Program-made: the position numbers and the translations under genes | Notes under the pieces: generated by a model | Told to the model about the DNA's origin: nothing | What the model saw: the letters and a program-made list of their open reading frames with translations, nothing else | Database searches by the model: none | Source of the DNA: Rattus norvegicus | Taxonomy: Eukaryota > Chordata > Mammalia > Rodentia > Muridae | Direction: 5' to 3' | Assembly: GCF_036323735.1 (NCBI RefSeq) | Contig: NC_086022.1 | Location: 66,599,202 to 66,663,201, forward strand | Length of the DNA stretch: 64,000 nucleotides | Shown here: piece after piece, positions 12,470-24,385 of the stretch | Layout of the letters: the number at the start of each line of letters is the position of its first letter | How positions within the stretch are numbered: the stretch's first letter is position 1

Positions 12470-12602
12470 TGTGAAAGGAGAGAAGGAACGGAAAGGAAGA
12501 AAGTGAAGAGAAGCAGGGAAGGTAGTAGGAAGAAAGGGAAAAAGAAGAAAAGGAAAAAAGAAAAAAGAGCAGAGGGGAAAAGAGGTGAATGGAGCCGGAA
12601 AG
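12470..12602 (+). repeat. Polypurine tract (GA/GGAA-rich)
   Basis: About 130 bp almost entirely of A and G on plus, with scattered GGAA units. On the Dgki transcript it is a polypyrimidine tract. It creates several artefact open frames. Confidence 0.9.
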
Positions 12603-12934
12603 ACAATGACAAAGGAAGTCCATCCTGGACCAAGGTCGATTTGTCCACTTGCTCTGCCTGGCATTTAATTAAAGAATAAAAAAGACACACCTGGTAACTG
12701 ACAGATACCAACACAACTTTCTAGGTCCTTTGTGGAAGGGCTTGCATAGAGCAACAATGCCCAAGTGAACCTCATGAAACCCTCCCAGCCATACACAAAT
12801 CAAAACTAATGCATTCTCAAAACTACTGGTGTCAGGTGATTTACAGTGATTAAGTTTGAGAGTTGTGACAATAGTATTGTTTTCAAATTTATTTCCTTTC
12901 CTCTGTGTTTGTGTGAGATTGGTGTGTCAGATTG

Positions 12935-12935
<1 letters not shown>

Positions 12936-12983
<48 letters not shown>
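12936..12983 (+). repeat. (GT)n microsatellite, 24 units
   Basis: Uninterrupted GT dinucleotides. Confidence 0.98.
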
Positions 12984-12985
<2 letters not shown>

Positions 12986-13889
12986 GGCAGAAGCTTATAC
13001 CCCCACATGTCCTCACTCCATTCACCATGACAAAAATCAAGATGGCTCTGATGACAAATGCTGAAGTACCTTGAACTGTGCTATGATGCCGCTACCAAAT
13101 TCAGGTTCTTCCAGCATTTAATATATGACACATAGTTTATTGATTTGTTGGATAAATTATTTTCCGGCCCTCCCTGAAAGGAAACTTTAAAAAACTCTTT
13201 GCACTCGTGTGTAGGGCTAGCAATATATTTTTCTCTAGGCTTGCAATTCCCTTGGATGCAATCCGATTGCAGTGACATGTACTGAACCAACGAACACTCC
13301 ACCCATCACTTGTTCTGTCAAGTCAGTGACATCATGTTAAAGTGAATGAACAGGAAATGTCAGGTACACTGAAGATCTTAGAGAGGTAGAGAAGGCAGGC
13401 AGACAAGCCCTACAATCACAGATGCTCATATTAGTGAAGCCTGGGAGATTCAGAGATCCGAAGCATGCTAAAATACTCTCTCCAATACAAAGAGCAAATG
13501 ATTGCATTTCAACTTTTTGTCAACTTCTTTGGTTTTTAAGAGACAGTATTTTCCACACTCAAGAATACTGTCTGTCACGATACACTTAGTGGTGACATTT
13601 AACATTTCTAGCTTACAGTGGGATCCAAAACAGGAAAGGGTTTTGCCGTAGGCACTCTCTGCAACAATACCAGCCATGCCACCCCGTGCATTTAGAAGGA
13701 CATAGGAGAAATGATCCTTGTGACACAAGAAAAATTATAAGACAGACTGTAGGATTCCAAAACAAGCATATGTTCTCTGCAAGAAAGGACTGTATACCTC
13801 GAAAAAGCAGCTAAGTGTTGCATTGTTATGCGTTGGTGCAGGAATGCCTAGCCATGAGTCACAAAGTGTCATGATCTAGGTTCTGTGCC

Positions 13890-14208
13890 TGAGGATCCAG
13901 CTATACCTCTCTTGGGCATATACCCAAAAGATGCCCCAACATATAAAAAAGACACGTGCTCCACTATGTTCATCGCAGCCTTATTTATAATAGCCAGAAG
14001 CTGGAAAGAACCCAGATGCCCTTCAACAGAAGAATGGATACAGAAAATGTGGTACATCTACACAATGGAATATTACTCAGCTATCAAAAACAACGACTTT
14101 ATGAAATTCGTGGGCAAATGGTTGGAACTGGAAAATATCATCCTGAGTGAGCTAACCCAATCACAGAAAGACATACATGGTATGCACTCATTGATAAGTG
14201 GCTATTAG
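13890..14208 (+). pseudogene. L1 ORF2 C-terminal fragment
   Basis: Reads PEDPAIPLLGIYPKDAPTYK and on through WKEPRCPSTEEWIQKMWYIY to the end HGMHSLISGY. This is the extreme C-terminus of L1 ORF2p. Endonuclease, reverse transcriptase and the cysteine-rich knuckle are all absent, so no activity is possible. It is open only because the copy is recent. Confidence 0.93.
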
Positions 14209-14932
14209 CCCAAATGCTTGAATTACCCTAGATGCCTAGAACAAACGAAACTCAAGACAGATGATCAAAATGTGAATGCTTCACTCCTCCTTTAAAAGGG
14301 GAACAAGAATACCCTTGGCAGGGAAGAGAGAGGCAAAGATTAAAACAGAGACTGAAGGAACACCCATTCAGAGCCTGCCCCACATGTGGCCCATACATAT
14401 ACAGCCACCCAATTAGACAAGATGGATGAAGCAAAGAAGTGCAGACCGACAGGAGCCGGATGTAGATCGATCCTGAGAGACACAGCCAGAATACAGCAAA
14501 TACAGAGGCGAATGCCAGCAGCAAACCACTGAACTGAGAATAGGACCCCCGTTGAAGGAATCAGAGAAAGAACTGAAAGAGCTTGAAGGGGCTCGAGACC
14601 CCATATGTACAACAATGCCAAGCAACCAGAGCTTCCAGGGACTAAGCCACTACCTAAAGACTATACATGGACTGACCCTGGACTCTGACCTCATAGGTAG
14701 CAATGAATATCCTAGTAAGAGCGCCAGTGGAAGGGGAAGCCCTGGGTCCTGCTAAGACTGAACCCCCAGTGAACTAGTCTATGGGGGGAGGGCGGCAATG
14801 GGGGGAGGATGGGGAGGGGAATACCAATAAGAAAGGGGAGGGGGGAGGGGGATGTTTGCCCGGAAACCGGGAAAGGGAATAACACTCGAAATGTATATAA
14901 GAAATACTCAAGTTAATAAAAAAAAAAAAAGA
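13890..14932 (+). mobile_element. Rat L1 LINE, 5'-truncated, 3' end
   Basis: About 1.04 kb: the last 106 codons of ORF2 (to the stop at 14206-14208), then a 3' UTR with the polypurine GGGGAGGGCGG/GGGGAGGATGGGGAGG tract around 14783-14855, then AATGTATATAAGAAATACTC, AATAAA and a 12-A tail. It is nearly identical to the copy at 52361-53399, so both belong to one young rat subfamily. No convincing target duplication is seen. GACTGTAT follows the tail and also occurs at 13788, about 100 bp upstream of the L1 start. The element is antisense to Dgki. Confidence 0.95.
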
Positions 14933-15062
14933 CTGTATTAAGTGGAACTATCTGGGCTGTGGCATGTACAGGACCAAGAATCCACTAGGGTATATCTCAG
15001 AAGCCCCATGTCATCTCTTGTTACTGAATCAGGTCTTTCAAGACACTAACATGAATGAATGA

Positions 15063-15064
<2 letters not shown>

Positions 15065-15119
<55 letters not shown>
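15065..15119 (+). repeat. (CA)n microsatellite, about 27 units
   Basis: Uninterrupted CA dinucleotides preceded by AATGAATGAATA. A small (CAA)n run also lies at about 15387-15404. Confidence 0.98.
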
Positions 15120-15120
<1 letters not shown>

Positions 15121-17036
15121 TGTGCTATCAATCTGGAAAAGGAGGAAACACTTGAGATCAGGACATAGATGGGTCAACTTGGTATATAAGTTCAGGACAA
15201 AAGTGAACTCTTGCTACACAAGGTCTGCTCGGAGTCCTTCAGAGACACAAGTGAGACCTCTTTGCCATGGGCATAAATTCAGGTGGAACTGAACTGAACT
15301 GTATGAAAAGAGATTGGCCTGATACTGAAACATTATGACTTACAGTGACACTGTATGGCTTGGCCAGTTTGTCAGGCACATAGAAACAACAACAACAACA
15401 ACGAGAGGTCTGGAGAAGAGTATTGTGGGTAAACAGATGAGAGCCCAAACCATGAAGATCACAGTCTTGTGTGTTCATACCACCAGAGAGAACTAAAAAC
15501 ACAGATTTAACTCTTAGTGCCATGGCCTGCTGTTCCTGGTACCATTTGGTTCTAAGTGGACCACCTGCTGTAGCAGTGAGAGATCCTCTGTTTAGTTCCA
15601 AAGATGTGGGCTTCCTCTTATCAAAAATGAGCAAGCTACTGTTACTGCTGAATGCCACCTGTCCGTGAATGAGACCAACTCTGAGTGCCCACTATGGCAT
15701 CATCTCTCAAATAGAAGAGCCAGTCAGTAGCAAAATGAGGACACTTGAAGGCTTTCCTAGAACAGAGGGTGGAGTGTGGGGGTGGGAACAGCACCTCACC
15801 TTGCTTGGAGTCAACACAACTCCAGTGTTTGGCCTGCCCGTGCAACACTACACCAGACCAGAGAAAGCATCTCATAGAGACTGGAGTGCAGGAATGAGAA
15901 TATGACCACAAGATACACTGGTCCTGTTACGTAACATCCCACCAGAAGCTCCACAGTTGACAGTGGTCTTCTGAAGCTAACTAGAACAGAGGCTTGAGCT
16001 CTGAAAAGATATCCTATAAGCATCGTACTCACAAAGGGTGCTGTGCCTCTATGACAGAACACACAGTTGAAGAACCTAAAAGGAGGGACCAGAATTGTCC
16101 TAATGCACTTACCTCCTCCCACTGTCCCACTTGAGCAATTTGCTATTTGCACACTCATAACTCTAGTTCTGAGACTAGTGGTCTTGTGGGGAACGTCTCC
16201 ATCACAGGCTGAACCCAGAAGTTCTCAGCCCTCAAGCCAGTGCTGCCATCCATCACTTAGGACGTGTGTGTCACGAGACCATCGGTCACAGAAAGGAGTC
16301 ACTACGCTGCTGAGACCCCCTCATTGGGGGAAGATCGTTCCTTGACAGTGGAGACTTGAAGACTGCACCCAGTACCTGGGGATCCTTCGGAACTCTGAAC
16401 ATTTTTCATGACATCCAGAAAATTCCAGGAGGATATACCTGGATCAAACTGCCAAGGGAAGTGGTCCTGTTCCCCAGATACATCGGAGCAGGCCACCTAC
16501 ATGACAGTGGCTTGTTGAGAGAGGGGTGAACCCACAGTAGCTCTGTCATCAGCACTGGGCTGGTCCATATCAAAATGGAATGCCGTTTTACCATAATTGT
16601 CTCTCCAGCAGAAACTGATGCATACCTAGGAATCATTAGGCTTACACCCTAGATGTTTACAGTCTTTCCCGGACAACATCCTAGCCCACTTGGATAGACT
16701 TTAGACTTAGATCTAAGTTGTTTAGACAAATCTAGGTATCTGTTTGGAGTAGTCCTTCCCTAGAGGAAGCACTCCCGGTCTCCTGCTTTTCAGCCAGCTA
16801 CTCTGAGTGCATTATTCTGCCTGGATAGGAAAATGAAGCAACGGCTTCACTGCTATCGAGACTGGTTTAAATGCATAAAGGAAGCCCCCCTTAACAAGAT
16901 ACTTGAACTCATATATGACTTGTCATATTTCATCATACTTTCTTTCTTAGTACTGGGATGGAACCCAATTCTTCAAGGAGGCTAAGCAACTCATCTTTCA
17001 TTGAGTTCCATCCAGCACATGCTGTTTTATATTTTT

Positions 17037-17222
17037 TATACTTCTTTTTTTGTGTATTTGTCTGTATGCATGCCTGTGCACTGTTTGTGCCTGATGCCCA
17101 ACAGGGTAGAAGAGGACCCCGTACCCCTGAGAACTTGAGATACCGGCGGTTGTGAGCTGCCATGCAGGTGCTGAGAACGGAACCTGGAGCAGCTCTGAGC
17201 CACTGGGCCTCCCCAGCCCCAC
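17037..17222 (-). mobile_element. B3 SINE
   Basis: On plus: a T-rich tail, TGTGTATTTGTCTGTATGCA, GTGCCTGATGCCCAACAGGG, TAGAAGAGGACC, CGGTTGTGAGCTGCCATGCAG, GGTGCTGAGAACGGAACC and the end GGGCCTCCCCAGCCCC. This is the reverse complement of a B3 with its usual GGGGCTGG head. Diverged, hence mid-aged. Confidence 0.82.
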
Positions 17223-17824
17223 AGCGCTCTACTTTTTAATTGAAGGGGGATTTTGTAACATCACTGTCTGAAATGTCTGGTGTTCCTCAGCTCTACACAA
17301 AGGCATGGTGAGAAGTACGCTTTTCCTTAGAAACTGAGTCAAGAAAGTGACTTGAAAAGGTGGTGACGGTCAAAGCCCATAAGCATGTTTTCCACGGAGA
17401 GGTTCTTCACAAAGCAGGCGTAGTGAAGGGTGAAAGGAAGGCTGTGGCACCTTCACCCTCCCAGCCTGGTCAGCAGGGGACAACCTCAGATGTCCCTAGG
17501 ATGTGCACAGTAGAGCTGGGAAAGGTCAACTTGCTGGTGTCAGAACTTCTTTCAGTTCTCTGGGCAGATTGCTCCTGTGTTGCAGCCCTTTTCCTTTCAT
17601 TGACCATGTCTCCTTCTGACCTTCCTTCCAATCCCTGTTATCACAGGGATTGTATGTGTTTGGGATTATTTTTTAATTAATTAATCAATTTACATCCCAA
17701 AGGCTGAGGTATTGTCTATGAAATCACTCCCTTCTCTAATCCTCTAATTCTAAGAATTCGATAGTTCTTTCCTTTGTCTCTCCAATTCTTTTTTCCATTT
17801 CTACCCCCCCCGGGGGTTTCTAGG

Positions 17825-18322
17825 TGTGGTGGTTACTTTCCCCATTGCTGTAACAAACTGCCCAACGAAAGCAACTGAAGGATGGGCTTACTCTGGCTCA
17901 CAGACGCTCGGTGCAGTCTGTCACGGCAGAAAAGGCGAGAGGGCAGGAGCATCAGGCCAGGCAGCTGGTCACATTGTATCTGCAGCTGGGAAGTGGGGTG
18001 GGGGGGGCCAACAAGGGCGGGGGAGACAGAGGTGGAGGAGAGTCTGAGGAAAGAGGGCGAGAGACAGAGACAGAGGCGGTGAGAGACAGAGACAGGGACA
18101 GAGAGACCAAGACAGACAGACCGACACACAGAGAGAAACAGAGAGAGGGGAAACACTGGTGCTCAGCCTTCTCGCTTCTTTTTACTCACCCCAGGACTGG
18201 AGGCAAGCATTCAGGGGTGAGGCTTTCCTTTTGGAAACACCTCCCAGACACACTCACAGCTATGTTGCCATGGTGATTCAGAATCCTGTCCCGTTATGTT
18301 ACAAGCAAGGTTAACCACCACA
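17825..18322 (-). mobile_element. Solo LTR, rodent MaLR-like, antisense
   Basis: Bounded by TG (17825) and CA (18322). The left end, TTACTTTCCCCATTGCTGTAACAAACTGCC, is the reverse complement of the ...CAGCAATAG...AACTAA end of the same LTR family found at 30916-31234. The right end is TTAACCACCACA, as in that family. The middle (18010-18150) is replaced by a GA/GACAGA-rich microsatellite. No clean 5-bp duplication (CTAGG against GTAGT). The exact subfamily name is uncertain. Confidence 0.55.
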
Positions 18323-18384
18323 GTAGTCTGTTGTCCAGTAAGAAGGGTGGTGTTTGTACATATGTTATGTATTTTATATACAAA

Positions 18385-18405
18385 TGTGTGTGTGTGTGTG
18401 TGTGT
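18385..18405 (+). repeat. (TG)n microsatellite, short
   Basis: About 10 TG units. Confidence 0.9.
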
Positions 18406-19484
18406 TTGCTTTGTCAACTTAAAGAGCAAAGAAGCTGTATATTTCCGTCTCTTCTGATATGTAGTTTGTATGGTTATTTGGATATAGTTTGAAATGATGT
18501 TTCATGTACAAGAGGGAAGTAGTTCTCCTCATAGTCTTATACGCTGGACACCAGGAAGGCTTTATGGGTAATTCCTGATAATATCTTTGTGCCTCTGAAT
18601 GAGACAGAAATGCAAATATTTCAAAAGTTTTTTGGTGAACTTTTTGTAGTTTGTTTTTTAACTGCTATAATTTGAAGTGGTCAGTGATAGAAAACCTTTT
18701 CACTTGTGAGTGTATTGTATTACGATTTGGTAAAACGTGAGAGAGCAGTGCATGTATAGGCTGTGCGTGGAGAAAAGGGTCACGGAAGGTTAGAAATCAA
18801 AATCGAAGATGTATTACCAGGCTTACCTCTGGAGAAGATTCAGGGAAACAAAAAAGAAAAGGAAAAGAAGAAGGGGGGTGTGATGTACACCCATGAAAGG
18901 GAAGAAGCGAAAGGAAGGCATGAGGACATTTGTCTTAGGGCCGTCTGCCACGGGATCAGAAGAACAACAGCAGGAGGGTAGTTGTTGCCTGGGACTGAGA
19001 AGTATGCCCATTCTGCCTGCCCCTGCATTTATTTGTGCACTCTTCCATGTATGGTGACTTGAGTTCACACACACACACACCAACAGCACAGCAGCAGCAT
19101 CCAGAAAGGGATGCTAGAGTGGGTCACCACTGAGAGGAGAGCAAAGGACTCTGGGGTAATCATGGTACCCTGTGGCTGTGCCTATGAGGAAACAGAGAGG
19201 CCAAAGACTGGGGAAGAGTAGCAACCACAGGATGAAGCTAGGGTGAAAGCAGAGGATGCATCTACCTGAGGACTGCAGCGGAAACCCTGAGCATCTTGTC
19301 TCCTTATTTTTAATGCTTTTGTGATGCAAATAAGATGCAAAGGGCTGTAGATTTTAAATACACAACTTGAGATAAAGCATATACCTGTGAAACCAGATCC
19401 ACCAACTGTGCCAGTAACATATTCATAGCCTCCCAAAGCTTTCTCCCACCTGCTTCATTTTCAGAAATAAGAAGGCTTATGTAA

Positions 19485-19560
19485 GGGCTGGGGGTGTAGC
19501 TCAGTGGTGAGACGATCGCCTAGCAGTCTCAAAGTCCTCGGTTCAATTCCAAGCACCATG
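19485..19560 (+). mobile_element. ID SINE
   Basis: GGGCTGGGGGTGTAGCTCAG, with the pol III A box (TAGCTCAGTGG), then GGTTCAATTCC (B box) and CAAGCACCATG. This is a tRNA-Ala/BC1-derived ID element. Its AAGCAAGCAATCAGG...GGGA-rich tail runs into the repeat that follows. ID elements are especially abundant in rat. Confidence 0.9.
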
Positions 19561-19595
19561 AAAGGAAGCAAGCAATCAGGCAAGAGGCAATCAGG

Positions 19596-19676
19596 CAGGA
19601 AAGGGGGGAGGGAGGGAAAGAGGGAGGGAGGGGGGAGGGAGGGAAAGAGGGAGGGAGGGAGGGAGGGAGGGAGGAA
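19596..19676 (+). repeat. (GGGA)n purine microsatellite
   Basis: Repeated GGGAGGGA and GGGAAAGA units directly at the 3' tail of the ID element, so probably seeded by that tail. Confidence 0.93.
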
Positions 19677-20449
19677 GCCAACTTACATAAGATTTACTCT
19701 CTTAGCAAAACGCCATGTGTCTAACACAGCACTGTTGACTATAGAGACCTTGCTACATCTCTGAGACTTACTCATTTTGCACGACTGAACACTGAATCCT
19801 TTAACTACTACCTCCAACTTCTCCCTGCATGAACCCAAAGGACAGTACACTAAGTGAAATAAGCCAGATACCAAATAAGGACACCATGAAAACACCTCTA
19901 TGCTCCACAAAGAGTAAAGTGATGACTGCCGCCATCCCTCTCTTGCTCTCAGCTGCAGACGGGACCAAAGTCAGGCTTCTGGCCAGTCTCTCATCCGGGT
20001 CCACACAGAGAGTTCAGACAGACTTTGTGCCAGTCTACACCTCCTCCGTGATCTTCTGACGACTAGTGGTAAAAAGCCACTTCTGTTGCAGTAGGACAAA
20101 CACGCAGGCAGGCAAAGGAAACCAACGCACACAGACTTACCAATGCTCGCTCACACCACAGCCCAGTAGCAGAGCGTATGGGAAGTTGATTCTGGTGCAC
20201 ACACATTTTTAGATCACTATAGGGTGGATCTTTCATTTCTTTAATGAAATGTGCCCCCAGTGCTCCGAGTAAGCACTTGTTATTATTTCTCAGCCCTATA
20301 ATTCCTTTCACTGTGATTTCTTAACTGTATCCCCTACAATGTTTTTAATCACCTCATTTATCTGTTACAAAAGCTACTATGTGCACTTTACATGTGCATT
20401 TTACATACTACTTCTCACACTGTTCTTACAGTGATCTGGACCCAGTGCC

Positions 20450-20580
20450 CAGATGTGGGCTCGCAGCTGTCTCTAACTCTAGTTCCAGGGGATCAGACAC
20501 CCTATGTGAATGGGTACTGCATGCATGTGGTGTACAGACAAAAGAACCCATACACATAAAATATAAATAGTAGTTATAAA
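20450..20580 (+). mobile_element. B3 SINE, 3' half
   Basis: CTCTAACTCTAGTTCCAGGGG, ATCAGACACCC, GCATGTGGTGTACAGACA and CCCATACACATAAAATA match the 3' half of B3. The tRNA-like head is missing or unrecognisable. Confidence 0.75.
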
Positions 20581-21072
20581 TGCCGTTCAAGTATGTTTAA
20601 CACTTTAAAAATTCTAAACACTTTTGAAAGTGACTTTTGAGTCTTTAAAGCAGCTCTTTTGTTTTATGTTTTTACATTCCTGATCAAAGAAACAAAAGAT
20701 GTTTTCTCAAACCGTAATGAAGAAACATGTCTCTACAAATACGCTAATTGGTAGGTTAATGTTGAGGGTCCATTCAGCTGTAATCATTAATATACTTTTC
20801 CTCCACGTTTTGACATTAAAAAAAGAAAAGCATTAGACAACTCATTGCTGTGTGCATCTGGGCTGAATGAGCACCGTGAGGAGGAGTTAGTTACAGGCAG
20901 ATGCAGCATGTGTCCTGGCTTTAAGGATAGACTGCAGATCCTACATCCCATAGTACAAAGTTGCCCTTTATGGACTAGCTTTGGGTTCTCCTTTGCAGTG
21001 GTTTTGGCCATTATAGGCTGGAAGCAAATGAAGATCTACATGTTCCTAGGTGAGAAGACATCTCAGCTGGTG

Positions 21073-21184
21073 AATCTTGTGACCCTCAAATCTTGTGACC
21101 CTCGAATCTTGTGACCCTTGAATCTTGTGACCCTCAAATCTTGTGACCCTCCCATCTTGTGACCCTCCCATCTTGTGACCCTCG
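21073..21184 (+). repeat. 16-bp tandem repeat, 7 copies
   Basis: Seven units of AATCTTGTGACCCTCN in register (7 x 16 = 112 bp). Differences are confined almost entirely to the last and first bases of the unit (A, G, G, A, C, C, G) plus one C-to-T change. It is not a known transposon. It lies in unique sequence in a Dgki intron. Confidence 0.97.
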
Positions 21185-21755
21185 CAGGCTCCGGTCTCTT
21201 CCCTTCCCTATTGGCAGTCATCTCTGTGGTCCTCATCACCACTGTGGTTTCCCTGCCACACCCTCTTCAAACAGCTTACATATTCTCTCTATTAAACCTT
21301 TGCCAGATCTGAGTGTGAGTGTCTCATCTCTTTCTGACTCAACTTTGCCTCTTTCACAATACAAAATTATAAATGACATGAAACTATGCACAACGGTTAT
21401 AAACTTGGTAGGCTGGGGTGAAGCTCATGTTAAAAGATTATGTGGTTCCATCAAGGGCTCCCTCATGGGAGAGTCATAGCCATACACACACAGCCAAATG
21501 CACAGTCAAGGTTCCAGAGAAGATCGTTCCAAATATTTATTTTACTGTCGAATTAGAAAGTAGAGATCGAAACCACTTACAAAACACTAGAAAATACATG
21601 CAAAATTATACACAACTGAAGCTTTCCTAAGCGAAGCGCTTGTCTTTTTAATCCTATCCCAATGAGTAAGTTACAGAATAACAAGATATACCCTCCTTCC
21701 TCTCCTCGCCATGAGTGCTCTCTCCCTCTCTCCCTTGCTCCCTCTCTCTCCACAA

Positions 21756-21857
<102 letters not shown>

Positions 21858-23044
21858 GCTCATGAGCGTGTATGCTTGCCTCTGTATGAGGGGAAGGCTG
21901 GGTAGGGTTTAGAATCTAAGAAAGTGTAAGAATTGGCAATAGCACTATTAGACATTACACAGAGCACCTGGACTTGAGGTGATTTTCCAATCCCTTCTTC
22001 TGTAAATGAGAACAGAGTCATTAACTTGTCTCCAGTCTAGGGTAGAGGGTATGAGCCAGAGGAGGGCTATTTATTATCCAGCAAGGAGACACATATCTAA
22101 AAACATCAATCTCGTAACTGCTTGAGCCTGAGACTTCATAGGCAACAGTACTATAAACACAGGAGAGGAACACAGCCGTGCTATTTTATGGGAACAGTGT
22201 GTGATGGATCAGGTCGTGTCCAGTGATAGCCGTGGTGCTCAGCAAGCTGTGAGCATTGTGGATGCTGCCTAAGAGCACGGGCCAGGGAGGGAGGCAAGGC
22301 CAGAGCATCACAGGGTACAGAGAGTCCAGCACTTTCCTGTCAGTTGACTAAGCCACCATAAAAGGAGGTGCAATATGGCTCTGGGGAATATTCCTCAAAA
22401 AAGACAATGTGTTTGTGGGTTCTCATTTAACGTAGCTCTATTAGGACCGGAACAGCTGAGTGATGTGCACCATAGAGTTCTCCCGGATGATGGTTTTCCA
22501 AAGAAAGGAATGTAACAGCATTCTCACAGTCCCATCCTTGACTCCAAAACCCTGCCTGTCAAGTCTCTTCTTCCACACGCTCTCCCTTCTCACCAGCCTC
22601 ATCTCTTCCCCATTATAGACAGCCTACAACCCCTGAAGCAAAACACACCTATATCCACACCACAGAAGAAGGGACGCATGGACCAGTGCAGGGCACTCCC
22701 GTGAGACCAGAAGGCCGACTTTCTTCTCTGGGCCAAAGATCCCATATTTCTCTCTGCCCTGACTCTTTCATATCCCCTCTCACTTCACTCTCCACCTTGA
22801 ACACATTCTGCCTGTCCCCTTCCCAGATGAAAAAGAGGACTAACTGAAAGCCACAGCACTGAAGAGAACACATGCTACTCATTACAGTGGAAGACCATGA
22901 CCTAGAGCCTTCCAGCAAAGAACATAGTAACCAAAGACTACGACATGTTTTCTATAAACACAGAGCAAAACAGCAAAATCAATACAATTGTTCCCTTGTG
23001 TCTCTTCATCCTGCCCCAGACTGCCAGTATTTCTGGATTGAGAT

Positions 23045-23530
23045 GTGTCTATGTCTATGTCTGTCTATGTCTATGTCTATGTCTATGTCTATGTCTTTGT
23101 CTATGTCTATGTCTATGTCTATGTCTATGTCTATGTCTATGTCTATGTCTATGTCTATGTCTATGTCTATGTCTATGTCTATGTCTATGTCTATGTCTGT
23201 CTATGTCTATGTCTATGTCTATGTCTATGTCTATGTCTATGTCTATGTCTATGTCTATGTCTATGTCTATGTCTATGTCTATGTCTATGTCTATGTCTAT
23301 GTCTATGTCTATGTCTATGTCTATGTCTATGTCTATGTGTCTATGTGTCTATGTCTATGTCTATGTCTATGTGTCTATGTCTATGTCTATGTGTCTATGT
23401 CTATGTCTATGTCTATGTCTGTCTATGTCTATGTCTATGATGTCTATGTCTACGTCTACGTCTACGTCTACGTCTACGTCTACGTCTACGTCTACGTCTA
23501 CGTCTACATCTATATCTATATCTATATCTA
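23045..23530 (+). repeat. Hexanucleotide array (TATGTC)n-(TACGTC)9-(TATATC)n
   Basis: About 400 bp of TATGTC units with a few 4-bp-short (TGTC) and TATGTG variants, then nine consecutive TACGTC units (23451-23504), then TACATC and TATATC units fading into ATC/TATC. All three frames stay open on plus, giving Met-Ser, Leu-Cys and Val-Tyr dipeptide runs; these are artefacts. Confidence 0.98.
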
Positions 23531-24041
23531 ATCTATCTATACCAATCGACCAGCCTGATGCTTGACCAAAGGAGTAGTGTGAACAAATAATAAATCAGCA
23601 ATCAATGGACGATGAATATATTCCCAGGAAGCATAACTCCCCTTGACTGAAGCACATCTGCTTCCTACTGACAGCCTTCAAGTAGAATCTATGCAGTGTG
23701 CTACACATTCATTGTCCCAACAGACATGGCACCTGTAAGGTCAATCTTTGTACACAGGGAAACGCTGAGTCTCAAAGAAGTCAAGGTCAGCACAATAGTG
23801 AATGTGTGGCATTTTACAGCATCTGGTCACAGTACCCACCAGCCCTGACCCACCTCACTCTTTCAAGAGGCCCTGTACCCTGAAGGGCATACGGAACCAC
23901 CACAGAAGAAAACATCTTTTACCAGAGACTCTTAAAAGCGACATGTTTCTAGATTCTAACTGTGGAGTATTCTAGAGAGTTCTGCCCAGCACTGTGTGTC
24001 ATGACATATGCCCACACTTGTGTATCAGCTTAACTGCCTGC

Positions 24042-24073
24042 CTGTTTGTTTGTTTGTTTGTTTGTTTGTTTGT
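24042..24073 (+). repeat. (GTTT)n microsatellite
   Basis: Eight GTTT units. Confidence 0.95.
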
Positions 24074-24385
24074 ATTGCTCATCAAATGAACAGGCTGGTC
24101 TAGTAATCTTCAAGAAAGACTTTTGGCAAAATAGGAAAACTTCGGTTTTCAATAATTCAACAAGTCCTTCCACCACTGCAACCGTATCTCTGAAAACTAA
24201 AATCATTTCCTCTTAATTTAGATGGTCACTGTTTGTAGGGACTGCTAGAAGAATCAAAAGGAAGTCCTCTCGGAAAAGAGAGAAATGCAGGGGACATCAC
24301 ATTTGGAGATGCGACCCATCTACCTTGGGTGCTTGCCAAGGCTCGAGGAGCCTGCTGTAGTGGCCGTGGGTGGCTGGGCCCTTAC

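Noticed and set aside
22872..23565. Open frames of about 200 codons in all plus frames
   Set aside because: The hexamer repeat lacks stop codons in every plus frame, giving Met-Ser, Leu-Cys and Val-Tyr dipeptides only.
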